Source: Tetracentron sinense (taxonomy: Eukaryota > Streptophyta > Magnoliopsida > Trochodendrales > Trochodendraceae). From it: 64,000 bases of DNA. The notes below the pieces were generated by a model. It did not search any database, was not told the DNA's origin, and saw nothing but the letters and a program-made list of their open reading frames with translations. A program made the translations under genes and the position numbers. Positions 23,128 to 35,988 of this stretch are shown in pieces (the stretch's first letter is position 1; each line of letters starts with the position of its first letter). The stretch is from positions 15,994,041-16,058,040 of the forward strand of contig CM026565.1 in NCBI GenBank assembly GCA_015143295.1, read 5' to 3'.

Positions 23128-24723
23128 TATATATGTTAGTAAGATTAAATAACCCTCTAAATATATACTTTTTATCTTTACTGTTATAATGCAAGAGGCA
23201 TGCGTAGATGATTTTTCCAAAATTCCTAAACTATCCTTATATAAAAACAAAACATTGATTTAATGTTTTACTTTAATTCCAAAGCTACCCTTGCCTTTGA
23301 TTTAATGTTTTACTTTAATTCCTAAACTACTCATTGCCATCTATCCATTTAGAATCACAGCCAATCGCGATTGACCTCGGGGAGAGTTCAATTGCACCCG
23401 TGGGTTAACACGTGCCCCTTTTAATTCCTATTAACTGTGGTTAACTCCTTCCCCTCGCTCTCACGTGCATTGCATGTGCCACTAGCGAGTTCAATCGGGT
23501 ATTGTTACCTCCTTCCCCTCGCTCTCACGTGCATCACGTGCCACCCGCTAGTATAATTTAAGACATTAAAATTTTTATTTTAATATAGATGAAAATGAAA
23601 TATTCATTTTTTATTTTATTAATAAAAATATACATTATTATTTTTTACCATTTTTTATTTCTTTCAATTTAAAAAAAATAATTGGATAATTCAAATACTA
23701 TCCGAATTTGAATATTTCAATCAGGATACAAATACCATATTTCACTCTCCGTTGGATATCTATTCGAATTCGAATAGTCGGGTATATAATCAGTCGCATG
23801 GTTGACAGCTACTTTAATTTATTTGCTTAGTCTTAATAACACTGGCGTTCCCTTGCCTATGGAAGCGCCATGTGACTCACCATCCAGATTCCTCAATAAC
23901 TTCAATCACTTGAATATAAATATAGATGATATGCTGAATGTTGCAGCATGGCTTTTAAGAAACACGGGAGTGATGTAGCCCATGTGAGCTTATGCTGTTT
24001 CGTGGTTGTCTTTTTCTTTCCTTTTTTGTTTGGTGAAGAGCTCTTTCATGGTTTTGGATTACAATCATTGTCCTCTTATTATGCTTCAATTTCTCTGACA
24101 TAATTAATTACAGTAACACATTCGCTCGAGTTAAGTCATTCTCGCTCGAGCCACGACCACCTACTATAGCGCAAACCTGGTTGGCTGGTGTAATCAGGTT
24201 CCATAGATAATACGAAAAGTCGGCCTTTATTTGATAAACTCTAGAGCAAAAAGTCAGCTTATATTTTAGGTAGTTATGGGTACACAATACTGTTGGAGAA
24301 GAATACAGTTCATGACATCTTATCTGGCAGTTCTTTGGTTTGAGCTAGCTAGGTTTCTTCCTTTTGGTCATCTTCACAGAATAGTTTGCTTTTCCACATT
24401 CCCTTTGTGCACTTCTCATAAAAAAAACAATGATTTTTGAAGTGTTCATGTCATGTATTATATAAATTGTTTCTTTATTTTTTAGAATATTATTACACAA
24501 GGTAAGAACATGGAAATAGAACAAACTTACTCATATAATAAGTCTTCACACTACCCTCAATCTCACAGAATTTCCATTCATTAGCCAGATAGTATTTTCA
24601 GAGCATGTTCTTCAATCCCATCACCATTTCTTCAAGTAATTATTATTATATCATATGTTATTCTCAACCCATTCAAGATTCTTGACAGATAAGAACCCAT
24701 CTCCCATTCTCTCTATCTGTGCA
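23128..24723. other. Intergenic DNA and peroxidase upstream region
   Basis: No coding frame. 23447-23482 and 23511-23552 are a local duplication (ccttcccctcgctctcacgt). 23640-23808 resembles, inverted, the repeat starting at 5806. A direct repeat tcgctcgag occurs twice near 24121-24155. The rest is the presumed promoter region of the peroxidase gene. Confidence 0.5.
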
Positions 24724-24731
24724 TATATAAA
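24724..24731 (+). promoter_or_regulatory. TATA box of peroxidase gene
   Basis: tatataaa, 48 bp before the start codon, implying a short leader. The leader is CAA-rich and the ATG context is gaagccATGG. Confidence 0.75.
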
Positions 24732-24779
24732 GCTTCAACCACTACCACAAACAAAACAACAACAACAAGAACAGAAGCC

Positions 24780-26556
24780 ATGGAGCATCAGACTCTCTTT
24801 TCACTATCATTCCTTCTTCTTTTTCTCCTAACACCAGCTTCTGCTCAGCTTAAGCAAAATTACTACAAGAACACATGCCCCAATGTCGAATCAACTGTCC
24901 GCTCTGCAGTCGCACAGAAGTTCCAGCAGACATTTGTGACAGCCCCAGCCACTCTCAGACTGTTCTTCCATGATTGTTTTGTCCGGGTTCGTGAATTTCT
25001 CCGATTTCTATATTTCTGTTTGTTCAATTCATTTCTTTTGCTTTGGGTTATGGTGGTGCTGATTAAAAATTTGCTATTTCTTGATGTTAGGGTTGTGATG
25101 CTTCAGTGTTGCTTGCATCATCAAACAACAAGGCCGAGAAGGATCACCCAGATGATATTTCACTTGCCGGGGATGGGTTCGATACAGTGATCAAAGCCAA
25201 AGCTGCTGTTGATAAGGATCCTAAGTGCAGGAATAAGGTTTCATGTGCTGATATATTGGCCATGGCCACTAGAGACGTAGTAGCCTTGGTAAAAAAAGAA
25301 ACTTACCCTCATAATTAGTCCTTATTACATGCTTACTATTAGGGAATATATTAGGATTATTGTAATAAGGTGAATGAGAAACACTACATTATTCAAGTGT
25401 ATCTCCTATTCTCATTATTAGCATCAATCAAGAATATATTCCCCTTAAAGCCCCACTGCCCTCTCTTTTTTGAGAGGGTATGTGGGTGTACTGGCTTGTG
25501 CCGTAAGAGGTGTGTGTGTGTGTTGGTGTTGCATTGTGTAGTGTGTGATATAGTGTGTGTGTGAGTATTTTGTGTTATCAAAAAAAAAAAAAAGAGGATA
25601 TATTAGATTTGATTATTAGGATTAGAATAGATTAGATTTGGTTTCTAATTATTGAGGGACCCAACTTGATGGCAAGGTATAAACTTTTGATGCAGGCGGG
25701 AGGACCATCTTATGCAGTTGAATTGGGGAGACTAGACGGGAGGATCTCCACTAAAGCCAGTGTTAAAAACCATCTTCCTCATCCTGAATTTAATTTGAAC
25801 CAACTCAATGCCATGTTCGCCTCGAACGGTCTCACGCAGACAGATATGGTTGCACTCTCAGGTATTATTATTTCCTATAATAGTGCTGATTAAAACCCGG
25901 CGCTAAGGGAATTATAACATTAGAATGATATCCATTTTTATTTACTTTATAATTTGAATATCTATTTGCAGAATTATTGTCACTAGAATCTTTAGTGATG
26001 GTGATCTGATAGTTATAAGTTTCATATGCCTAATTCTAGATTTGCGTCTTATAAAAAATGTTCTTAACTATACATAGAAGAAAGTTATAAGTATCATATC
26101 ATATACTATTTGGAAATCGGTTGGTTACTGAAGCAATGAGTCATTGTAGGAGCACATACGATCGGGTTCTCCCACTGCAGCCGTTTCTCGAAACGAATTT
26201 ACAGCTTCAGCAGCAGCCGGCAAGTTGATCCGAGTCTCAGCCCAACTTACGCTAAGCAGCTCCAACAGATGTGCCCCAGAAATGTTGACCCCAGAATTGC
26301 CATTAACATGGACCCGACCACACCTCGGAGCTTTGACAATGCCTACTACCAGAACCTTCAGAGAGGGATGGGGTTGTTCAGCTCAGATCAGTCCTTGTTT
26401 ACAGATAGTAGGTCAAAGAACTTTGTAAACCTGTTTGCATCGAACAACACAGCTTTCCAACAGGCTTTCGTGACTGCCATTACAAAGCTTGGACGGGTAG
26501 GGGTAAAAACTGGAAACCAGGGTGAAATTCGACGCGTTTGCACCGCTGTGAACTAG
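24780..26556 (+). CDS. Class III secretory peroxidase, four exons
   Basis: Exons 24780-24986, 25091-25288, 25696-25861 and 26150-26556 give 978 bp, 325 residues, the usual family length. All three introns (104, 407 and 288 bp) have GT...AG ends at the classical class III positions. Residues 1-22 form a signal peptide ([12 protein letters not shown]), so the enzyme is secreted to wall or apoplast. Visible motifs: distal haem site [19 protein letters not shown], the region [16 protein letters not shown], proximal haem ligand [34 protein letters not shown] and C-terminal IRRVCTAVN. Eight cysteines suit the four conserved disulfides. It oxidises phenolic substrates with hydrogen peroxide; the exact substrate cannot be read from sequence. 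Resembles the Arabidopsis PRX51/PRX16/PRX45 type, from memory. No defect is seen. It is flanked by LINE copies on both sides. Confidence 0.96.
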
Positions 26557-26989
26557 AAGAGAGGTTGTTCTTCATGGTAGGCTAATGTAGGATTTTATTA
26601 TATTTCTTTCCTGTTTTAAATTTGTTTTTTATAGTTTCATTGTTGTGAAGAGAGTTGTATCTTAGTGCAATTAATAATATCTGATATTAGTGAGTTTGTT
26701 TATGAAAATTCTTATCAATTAAAGAAGAAGGATTAATTTCTTTTCCTTTACATGCAATGGTTGAATGTTAACGAAATGGGCTGTAGAAAATCAAAGCAAT
26801 AAACAGAACAAACACAACAGATATACCACTGCACCCGTTGGGGCTTTCTCTATAGTACTTACCCTGCAGAATACTACACCTATGACAACATGGGCAAGTT
26901 CACATTTCACTTAACAGGATTGACGCCTTGATGATTAGAGCGATGTAATAAGGGGTGGTTTGAATGAATCAGAACCACTGTTGTAGAAC
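26557..26989 (+). other. Peroxidase 3' UTR and short intergenic gap
   Basis: AT-rich; a plausible polyadenylation-type signal attaataata lies near 26671. Nothing else recognisable before the LINE fragment. Confidence 0.5.
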
Positions 26990-29612
26990 TTGAAAATTGT
27001 AATGTCGTGTACAAAATTATTGCCTAGATAATGGCAAATCGTCTCCGCGAAATTATGGACAAGCTTATAAACCCAGCTCAATCAGCTTTCATTAAAGGCC
27101 GGCAAATATCCGATAATGTTTGCTTAGCGCATGAAATTAGTCACCATTTGAAGCTGAAATTCAAAGGCCCCAACCAAAGTATGGCAGTAAAACTGGATCT
27201 TAATAGAGCCTATGATCGGATTGAATGGACATTTATAACAGCTGTTATGGAAAGAATAGGATTTTGTTCGGAGTGGATCAAGCTTATCAATCAGTGTATA
27301 TCAACGGTTTCCTACGCTGTTATCCTCAATGGCAAACCCAAATGACTTATTCAACCGGAGAGGGGTATTCGACAAGGCGATCCTCTTTCACCATATCTCT
27401 TTATTCTTTGCATGGAAGCTCTATCTAGTCTCATTCACCAAGGCATGGTTGATCAACGCCTGAGTGGGATACAAATCTCTAGGGGAGGTCCAAAAATTTC
27501 ATACCTTTTGTTTGTTGATGACTGTTTAGTTCTTCTAAAAGCCGATCTCCAAGAGCCCATTGCGCTTAGGGACATCCTTAAGCTTTACGGGAAGGCATCT
27601 GGCCAAATGGTAAACAATGCTAAATCAGGAATTACTTTCAGTAACAATTGCCCTTCCCGTTTTCGTCAAATTATTGGGAAGTTATTGCACATTAGGAAGC
27701 TCTCTCCTCCCAAAAAATATCTTAGCCTGCCAACCGAATTTGGAAGGTCCAAACTGCCGATTTTTTATTATATTAAGATACGGGTGCAAAAACATATTCA
27801 AGGCTGGTCAGCTTCTCTTCTCACTCAAGCTGGGAGGGGGATCCTCATTTGTGCGGTTATCCAATCCATTCCTGCCTATGCGATGAGTTGTTTTAAACTC
27901 CCGGGGCAACTGATAAAAGACCTCAATTCGGCTATCGCAAGGTTTTGGTGGGGGCAATCAAACTCTCAGAAAATCCATTGGGTAAGTTGGCAAAAATTAA
28001 GTTTAGCCAAGGAGAAAAGAGGTTTAGGACTCCGGGACCTCCAAGCTTTTAATCTTGGTTTATTAGCAAAGCAAGGGTGGCGTATCTTAACTCCGCCTCA
28101 TTTTCTGTGGGCTCAAGTGGCAAAGGCAAAGTATTTTCCCAATTCCTCCTTCCTACAAGCTAGAATGGGAAATCGGCCATCATGGGGCTGGCGAAGCATA
28201 ATAGCTAGCAAAGCTATCTTAAACAAGGGCCTACGATGGCAAATTGGGGATGGAGAACAAGTTGAATTTGGCACGATCCTTGGGTGCCCAACCAACCAGC
28301 CTTTAACCTCTATCTAATCCAACTTCTGTATTGGATGAGAAAAAAGTCTCTTTCCTCATTGATACAAGGCTGGTTGTTGGGATAGGTCTCATTTACTGGA
28401 GCTCTTCTCAAGAGATACGGAGGAGGAAATTCGCAAAATTCCCATTTGTATGGATCAAGCTCCCGATCAATTGGTTTGGCACTTCTCCAAAAATGGCCAG
28501 TTCAAAGTAAATTCAGCCACCCATCTAGCAAAACAACTGATGGAGGCTCACAAACCTTCTACCAGCGGCCTTGTCAAAATGATGGAAGACATGGTTTGGA
28601 AAAATATTTGGAAAATCCCAATCCCTCCCAAAATTCAAATTTTCGTTTGGAGACTGTGCCATAGTGCGGTGGTAGTGGCTCATAATCTCAGAGCTAGAGG
28701 AATGCAAGTGGATGATTATTGTTCTCTGTGCGGACATATTGAGGAATCAGCTTCTCACCATTTCCTTGAGTGCCCTTGCACTCGTAGAATCTGGTTTGGA
28801 TCGCAGCTATCTCTTTCTCGACACTATCCCTCTTTAGGTGCGGCTTCTTTGGGTGAATGGTGGAACAGATGGTGCAAACACCCTTCCTTCTCAAAACACA
28901 ATATGGATCTTGGTATTCGTTTATGTTTGATTTTATGGAACATATGGAAGCTTCAGAATGACCTTTTATTTAATGGTGGGAGACCAGACCCGATCAATGC
29001 AATTCAACATATAGAACATCAGTATAAAGAAATCATCTCCATCTTTCAGCAGGAGCATCATCTCATCAAGGAGTCAATCAAGTGGCATCCTCCTAATTTC
29101 AATTGGCTAAAATTCAGATGAAGTGGCATTAACTAGTGGCATAGCTGCGGGGGTAGGCGTAGTGGTCCGAAATCATCAAGGGGATATTATCTTCTCTTCT
29201 AACAAACCTCTCAGTGGGGGGTCTGCTTGAGTTGCAGAAGCGGAAGCTATCTAATATGGCCTTCAAATAGCAGTGTAGTTTGGATGGAAGCGGGTGATTC
29301 TAGAATCGGATTCGAAGGAGATTGTCGATTACTTGACATGCACCTCATCTCATCTTCACTGGGAGCTTATCAGTATATCTACAGATATTCAAAGTTTGAT
29401 TGGGAAGTGCCCTGAAATAGCTTTTAGCCTCATTCCTAGAGAGGCAAATTCTGAGGCCCATTGCGAGGCCCAGTCAACTCTCACTGTAAGCCTTCATAGT
29501 GCCGTTGGGCCTTATCTTTCAAATAGTCTTGTTCCTCCAGTTCTGCGGTCTGTGCAAAATCAATTTAGAGTTTTTTCAATTTAAAATCTAGTCCATTTGA
29601 CCAAAAAAAAAA
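26990..29612 (+). pseudogene. 5'-truncated LINE: RT and RNase H remnants
   Basis: Starts inside the reverse transcriptase (NVVYKIIA, stop, IMANRLREIMDKL) and continues through AFIKGRQISDN, AVKLDLNRAYDRIEWTF, GIRQGDPLSPYLFILCMEAL and a mutated catalytic box LLFVDDCLVL (the family norm is FADD). It then has HWVSWQKLSLAKEKRGLG, the zf-RVT region (WRLCHSAVVVAHNL, CSLCGHIEESASHHFLEC) and a decayed RNase H with GVVVRNHQGDI and VILESDSKEIVDYL (29160-29580). Ends in an A-run near 29602-29612. Endonuclease and ORF1 are absent. Stops include TGA at 27343, and frames shift near 28270. It differs in sequence from the LINE at 16718-23110, so it is a second family. It starts about 430 bp after the peroxidase stop codon, in the same direction. 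Confidence 0.9.
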
Positions 29613-29850
29613 AGCTTGGAATCCTATTGAGTCGAGTGAATTTGTGAATTTGAGGAGTTTACTTGTGAATTAATCCAAAATAATTAAAAATTTTATTTCA
29701 AAAAGTAACTCAAAATAATGGAAATTAAGAAAAAAAACATAATATACTATGAATCATTGTCAAACCCAAAAGAAATAAAATTATAGTTTAAGCTGAATGA
29801 TTATGTTATGGATGTGAGACTCGAGAATCTTTGCCTTCAAATTGAATAGA
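29613..29850. other. Short unassigned interval
   Basis: AT-rich; no supported feature. Confidence 0.4.
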
Positions 29851-29855
29851 TAAAA

Positions 29856-32800
29856 TGTGACACCCCGAACCTGCGCCTAAGGAATCAAGTTCCGAGACAC
29901 GTGCCCGTTTGTCATAATCACATATGCGGATAGTAGCCCTTACTTTTGGTGCCACAACTGCATCGGTGCACTTTCCAGACTCTATCAAGCGTAGCTCCTT
30001 GCCCATCAGTAACCGCTTCAAAATCTGAAGACATAAAATAAGAAGAGTGAGCTATAGAGCTCAGCAAAATCCACAATCCATTTAGGATATTTTCCACCTA
30101 GTAACAAGCATCAATAACGATATAATATTACAGCACAATTCTTATATTATAATAATACATAATATCGTAATCCGTGGCCCGAGGTCACTCAGAGCTATTT
30201 CACCCTATCCCAAGGTTCCCAACCTCCAATTTCCAAGATCACTCAATCACCGTCCATGATTACAAAAGTACCGTTCTATTCTTGAGTCCGCAAACTCATA
30301 TCCATTCCAAAATCCGTTATCATCATACAATTCCATTACCATGACATCTTATACTACCATGATAACTATTGAGATCATCGGGCATACATCCAATGAAATC
30401 GAACCTTAAGTTTATAGATTTCGTACAATCTTGAGTCCCTAGACTCATCACACAATCCACATCTTGTACCATCTCAAGGTATACTTAAGTATAGAGATCC
30501 TTATTCATTTAGCTATCTTGGGACATACCTAAGTACAACGATCCCCATTCCTCAACCTCTATTGGGTCATCCTTCGAATCCATAGGGCCTTTCACCTCAA
30601 GGTATCTTGTCTATCGAAACTCAATCTTTTGGGTCATCCTTGAATCCACAAGGCCTTTCACCTCCAGGTATCTTGTTACTATCAGACTTACCCTATCGTG
30701 GGTCATCCTCTGCTGAATTCACAAGGCCTTTCACCGCAAGGTACTGTTAAAACATATCGAAGTATAGAGGTCCCCCACCCTCAAGCCAACATTCATTTCT
30801 CCTGACAAAATTAGAAAGAATCACTGGATAACATTTCACCTACTCCCGACGATTAGTCACGCACCTCACCAAAGAGAAATCATGGATATTAATCAACCGG
30901 ATATTAATCCACCATCTCTCAATGATCAGTCACGCACCTCGCCAAAGAGGATCCATGGATAACAATCCACACATAACCCAGGCCTTCACTCGATGGCTAC
31001 CATGAATAACACCTCTGACATATCTGACTTTGTCAGTAACAATACCTCTGACACATCACACTCTGTCAGAAACCACCTTTAGCATCAAATTCTATAGACA
31101 CTGACATCACATCACCTAATCTAACCTCTGTTGGGATGTACCTGCCCCTGCAGAATCTCATCCCTCAAGGCAACTATCCTGTACATCACAATCTTTATTG
31201 GGTGCATACCTACCGAAATAGGACAATGCTTTCCCAAAGTAACATTATTGAGTTTGTAAACTCAATACATCACTAGGTCCGTATACCCCAATCAAACCTG
31301 GGCCCATAGGTCCAATGTCATCTTAACTCTCCCGACTATCAGTCACGGAGAAACTCCGACTCTTAAGAGATACCGCCTCTCCGGACCTAGTTAAAGAGGG
31401 ACCACAGACAACATTTCACACAGGTTAGGTTTTCTAACCGTAAGAAATCCTCAATTATTCAAGCCTTGCTTGAATAATTGAACCATTTGGACCTCACACC
31501 TGAGGACCAAGTTCAAGATATACCATTCCGGTGTAGAACGTTATCCGGCCGATGAGCCTTTTCATCGCCTTACCCACGTTCAAAGATCATCACATCATAC
31601 TAGTTGTTCCGATAAGAAATATATCCGGGCCGATGGGTCCATACATCCCTACAAACACTCAAAAATCATCACATCATACAAGGTTTGTCCCGAGGTGGGA
31701 CTATAAAAGGCCAATGGACCTACCATCGCCTTACAAATGTTCAAGGATCATCACATAATACATGGTTATTCCGATAGGGAATGCATCCCGGCCGATGGGT
31801 CTATTCATCGCCCTACATGCCTCTCAAACAAACTTTTCAACACCCAAGGGTGACGATACAACTTATCCGGGACCCAATCCAGACTCCCCGGAGATTCACC
31901 CGAAGGTCCACACATCATCACAGCCCCAAAATCCCTTTTTGGGCACTGGCGATCGATCGCCAGACCCATTTCGAGCTGAAATTCCGAGCTATAATATCCC
32001 GAAACCATGGTTACATCCCTCTTCTGGATTTTAATCCATTTCCTTACAATCCATACACCAACCACGGGGTCTCCAACCCTTTTCCATTCACGCCCTAAAT
32101 TAAACACGTTATTCCACATAAAAATATATCATAAATAAAGGAAAAGAGAAGAGAGGGAGAGAGATTTTACCTCGTTCGCTCTTTTTGAGACTTCGAGAGA
32201 AGAAAGAATGTTGCCAACACTCTCAGAACGCCGAAAAACCTCTAGGTGAATCGTCTCTCTCTTACTCTTTCAACTTTCTATCTTTAGATTTCTCTCTTTC
32301 TCTCTCCACATGCCGATCGAGGTGCCGGAGAAGAAAACGGACATCGCCAGTGTGTCGAGAATGTTGAAAAACCCCAAGGGGACCTCCTTTTTTTTCCTCT
32401 CTTCTTTTCTCTCTCCTCTTTCTCTCTCTAGAAAGTGTTTCCGCATAGCTTTGGCTCTCTCTTCGGAGAAGTGAGAAAATGAGGGGACTTGACCCCATTA
32501 TATAGAGAATGGAAGGAGGTGAGGGGTCCCATGATGTCATCAATGACATCATTGTGTGATATCATTGATGACATCACACATTTGACTATTTGACCGATTG
32601 ACCGATTTTTCTACTTTTTCACATATGCGATCTCCGAAACCCCATTAAATGAAATCCAATTTTAACAAAATTTTAAGTGATTGAACTAGGGACAATCTGA
32701 CACTTACTGTAAAATTTCGGGGAAAAATACTGAGTTTTGATTGTCAAAAGTAAGTCCGGGAGAAAACTGTAAAACCCACTAATTTCCCGATTTCGGACAC

Positions 32801-33588
32801 AAAACATGCTCCTATTTTCTCATATGAAATGATGAACTGCCGAAACGATAGACAGTCATCCTCACAGTCGACCGACACGCTATGGTATCAGTCGTACAGA
32901 TTTCTATTAGAATCCCTAACAATTATGAAGTCCCAACTGAATTCCAAAAAATCTGGAATTTTCTGGTTTTCTTGATTTTCTTACATTTAAAACCCCCGTG
33001 GTCTCGCGAATCGATATGCGACGGAACTGAAACGATAGGTGACTGAACTAGGGACAGTCTGACACCTACTATACGAATTTGGGGGAAAATTATGAATTTT
33101 GACAGTAAAAAGTAAATCTGGAAGAAAACTGTAAAACCCACTAATTTTCTGATTTTGGACACAAAACACATTGCCTTTTTTTCGTTTGAGATGATTAACT
33201 GCCAAAACAATAGATGATAGTCCTCACGGCCGACCGACACGCTGTGGTACCAGCCGCACGAATTTTTATTAGAATCCTTGTGAAATATTGAGTCCCAACA
33301 AAACCCTGGAAATTTGTAAATTTTCCATTTTCTCGATTTTCTTACATACATGACCTCCGCGGTCCCACTAATCGATACACAACGGATCCGGCACGACAGT
33401 TGATCGTGCAGATAGTCGAGCCGCATATTGTGTACGATTTTCGAGTAAAAAGGCTGAATTTTCCTCAGTGCAATCCAATTCCAAGTAAAAACCCATTTTC
33501 CACTAATTTAACAAACACTTACTAATTAACCTCAATTAAGGACCCACAAACACATAATTTTATTATATTAAAATTCTGGGTCGTTACA
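29856..33588 (-). mobile_element. Solo LTR, 3.7 kb, Ty3/gypsy type
   Basis: On the minus strand it begins TGTAACGACCC and ends GGGGTGTCACA. Identical 5-bp duplications taaaa flank it (29851-29855 and 33589-33593). No internal coding region, so it arose by LTR-LTR recombination. The ends are typical of plant Ty3/gypsy LTRs. Internal structure: three roughly 75-bp repeats around gggtcatcc...aggcctttcacc (30565-30750), repeats around ccgatgggtc...atcatcacat (31540-31810), a tandem duplication of about 360 bp (32640-33300), an inverted repeat (32532-32577) next to a TATA-like sequence at 32498-32504 on the minus strand, and the palindrome tggcgatcgatcgcca (31947-31962). Confidence 0.9.
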
Positions 33589-33593
33589 TAAAA

Positions 33594-34249
33594 AGCGTCA
33601 TCAACAAATATCCATGTAATACCTGAACGTAATCGAGATGAGTGCTATTGGTCGAATCACTCCTAGTTGCAGAGGCATTGTAATAAATCTTGCAAAAACC
33701 GTTATAAAATGGCTGTTATGTAAATGTTTTGGTAATATCCGAACCGATATGAGTCACATTACATCAATTGACTGTTAGTTACGTTTGACGATGTACAACC
33801 TTTCTTGAAAATGTCACCGCTCGGACATCTCGGCCAATGCATATCATATCGTAAAACAAACAAAGATTGTTTGTGGAATCTCAATGACCAAGAATTGGCA
33901 TGCAATTGACACGGGAAAGAACTATAGAATACCTGGAACCTCACATAAACTTCTATATTTATTTTTATGAATTGTTCATTCAATTAATTTCGAATAAGTC
34001 GTATCTTGCTCAAACCAAACCAAACAAGAAGATTTGATTGAGTTGATGATGGACCAAATCTTGAAAGGTGAGAGGCTTTCACAAAGACGTATGAGAAACG
34101 AAGGGTTAAGAGAGGCTTATTGTATGATCCACCCAACCAGCTAAAACCACATCGGAGCTCAGTCATCATCTTGGCTCTCTTTCATGAGCAAATCCAAAAG
34201 TAGTTTGATTAGAAAAATATTATGGTAAATCATTGATTCGTCTGGTGTC
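33594..34249. other. Unassigned interval
   Basis: Unique-looking sequence with no frame I can link to a family. Parts have gene-like base composition, but no start, splice or domain evidence. Confidence 0.4.
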
Positions 34250-34299
34250 TAATTATATGATTCATTTACTATTTCAACTAGATCAAAAATTTAAAACAT

Positions 34300-34510
34300 T
34301 CAAAAATTTATAGATCCAATGTCATATTTAGTAAAAATTTATGATACATGTATTGTGTGTACTCAATTTGTACGAGCATGTTCCACAGATGTATTAGAAA
34401 TGATACTTTGGGACGGATGTAAAGATAAGCAAATTGCTTCTCCTCCAAGACCAGAAGACTGTATGGGTTGTAAGAGATGTGAATTCGCCAGTCTAGCAGA
34501 TTTGTAGAAG
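34300..34510 (+). pseudogene. psaC: Nuclear plastid DNA: psaC fragment
   Basis: The frame from 34319 reads [34 protein letters not shown] and CKRCE, clearly the plastid photosystem I iron-sulfur subunit PsaC (family length 81 residues). Only about 60 codons remain before a TAG at 34505. Two of the eight cluster-binding cysteines are replaced (the third is Phe, the eighth is Ser), so it cannot work. The upstream sequence agatccaatg before the frame fits the plastid flank; the outer limits are uncertain (possibly 34250-34535). It is embedded in nuclear repeats, so it is a plastid-to-nucleus transfer, decayed mainly by C-to-T changes. Confidence 0.88.
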
Positions 34511-34535
34511 CTATTTTAAAGTTATGACAAACTCT

Positions 34536-35492
34536 TTTTTTGAATGGATTTTTTTTTTTGACAATTATTTATAAAATCCCATTGGATATATTATGCATGC
34601 TATGGTGGAATGAATGAATGAGTGTAAGAAAGAGGCTCTCAATTATTCAAAGTTCGGATATTCTTGAAAATTGGGAGTCACCGCCTACCACTCTTTTCTA
34701 TGGTTTGATAGGAAACCCATGATATTAGCAATTCACTTGGTTGAATAAAAGTGGCTTTAGAATTTTAGTGGGTAAATTTAAAATAGATTTGGATAGGGAG
34801 AATCGATTATGTTAGGATAGTTACCTACTTGAATCCTCCTTAACTTCATAAAATTCCATTTTAATCAACTATGTAATTACACAATTTTCAGGGATAAAAG
34901 AAATATAAATAATTATAATGTAAGCACGGAAGGGCCAAAACAAAGATGAAGAATTAATCAAAAAACCATACTAAACAAATTAATTTAGGCATACAACGAT
35001 ACTAAACATAATTAATTTTATTTGGAAAATACTTGGTCGGAAATCCGAAAAACGACAACCTTATTCAACTAATGGGTATGGTAGGTGTGCAGCTGTCTGC
35101 ATAAAATTATGACTCCAAGCTGTTTGAATAGGAAGGAAAAAAAAACTCATTAGTTCTAATACCCTAATTAGAACTGAATATGTATCTAGACCATTTAGAA
35201 GATACATAACTAGGAATTGATCTCTAGTGGCTCAGATCTGATATGGAACTAAATATAAGTCTCCTAATAATTTTGAACACATGAATGAGTGTTCAAGTGG
35301 ATAAGAAGCACTATTCTTCACATCAGAATGAGAAATGCTACTGAGATAGTACGTACGATCGTAGGGAACGCCGTTAATACTCCTAAGGTGATTCAATATT
35401 AGTCAAAAATCTTGAGATGTCCAAAAAGAATTTTCCTTCCTCAAGTAAAATAGTTGCTTCAAGCAATATTAAGATTTTCATTCATAAATATA
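34536..35492. other. Unassigned interval left of the copia element
   Basis: No gene. The phrase gggagtcaccgcctaccac (near 34675) recalls a phrase common in plant gypsy LTRs, so this stretch, continued at 40553, may be an old LTR remnant; I cannot place its ends. Confidence 0.35.
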
Positions 35493-35497
35493 ACTTG

Positions 35498-35924
35498 TGT
35501 TGGAAACACAAACTTGGAAGTTTCTAGACTCTAACCTCATGATAACTCTAGACTCCTAGAGTTTTTAGAATTTGGTAGAAGCATTTGACTTGGAGAACAT
35601 GCAAGGATTTTCTAGAAGATTGTTCTCTTGGAAAAGTAAGAAATTTTTGAAAGTTTAAAAGGGCATTGCCCTTGTGTCTTATGGAAAAGTCTAGAATAGG
35701 GGTACACTTGTAATTTCACTTATGATGTAAACTCTATAAATAGGAGTGAATAGGCTATGGTTTTGGCATTGAGTGGAGAAAGACTTCTAGTGTTTGTAAG
35801 CATTCTTTTATCTAATACAGTGAGTGTCTCTTCTTAATAGGCAGTAGCCTTCTTTCAAGTTTAGCTTTCTTTGTGTGGTTAGCAACATCTCCATTGTCTT
35901 GGGCAAGGCTTAGCAAAGCCAACA
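35498..35924 (+). repeat. 5' LTR of copia C1
   Basis: Begins tgttggaaac and ends aaagccaaca, with the TATA box tataaatag at 35735-35743. Confidence 0.95.
35735..35743 (+). promoter_or_regulatory. TATA box of copia C1 5' LTR
   Basis: tataaatag, preserved in the 3' LTR at 40358-40366. Confidence 0.7.
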
Positions 35925-35927
35925 AAG

Positions 35928-35940
35928 TGGTATCAGAGCC
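35928..35940 (+). promoter_or_regulatory. Primer binding site, initiator tRNA-Met type
   Basis: tggtatcagagcc, three bases after the 5' LTR. Confidence 0.92.
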
Positions 35941-35988
35941 AAGGTCATTCTAGAGTCACACCGGTGTTCCTTTTGTTGGATCGTGAAG

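Noticed and set aside
34319-34507. psaC as a working gene
   Set aside because: Truncated, two cluster-binding cysteines lost, and located in nuclear repeats.
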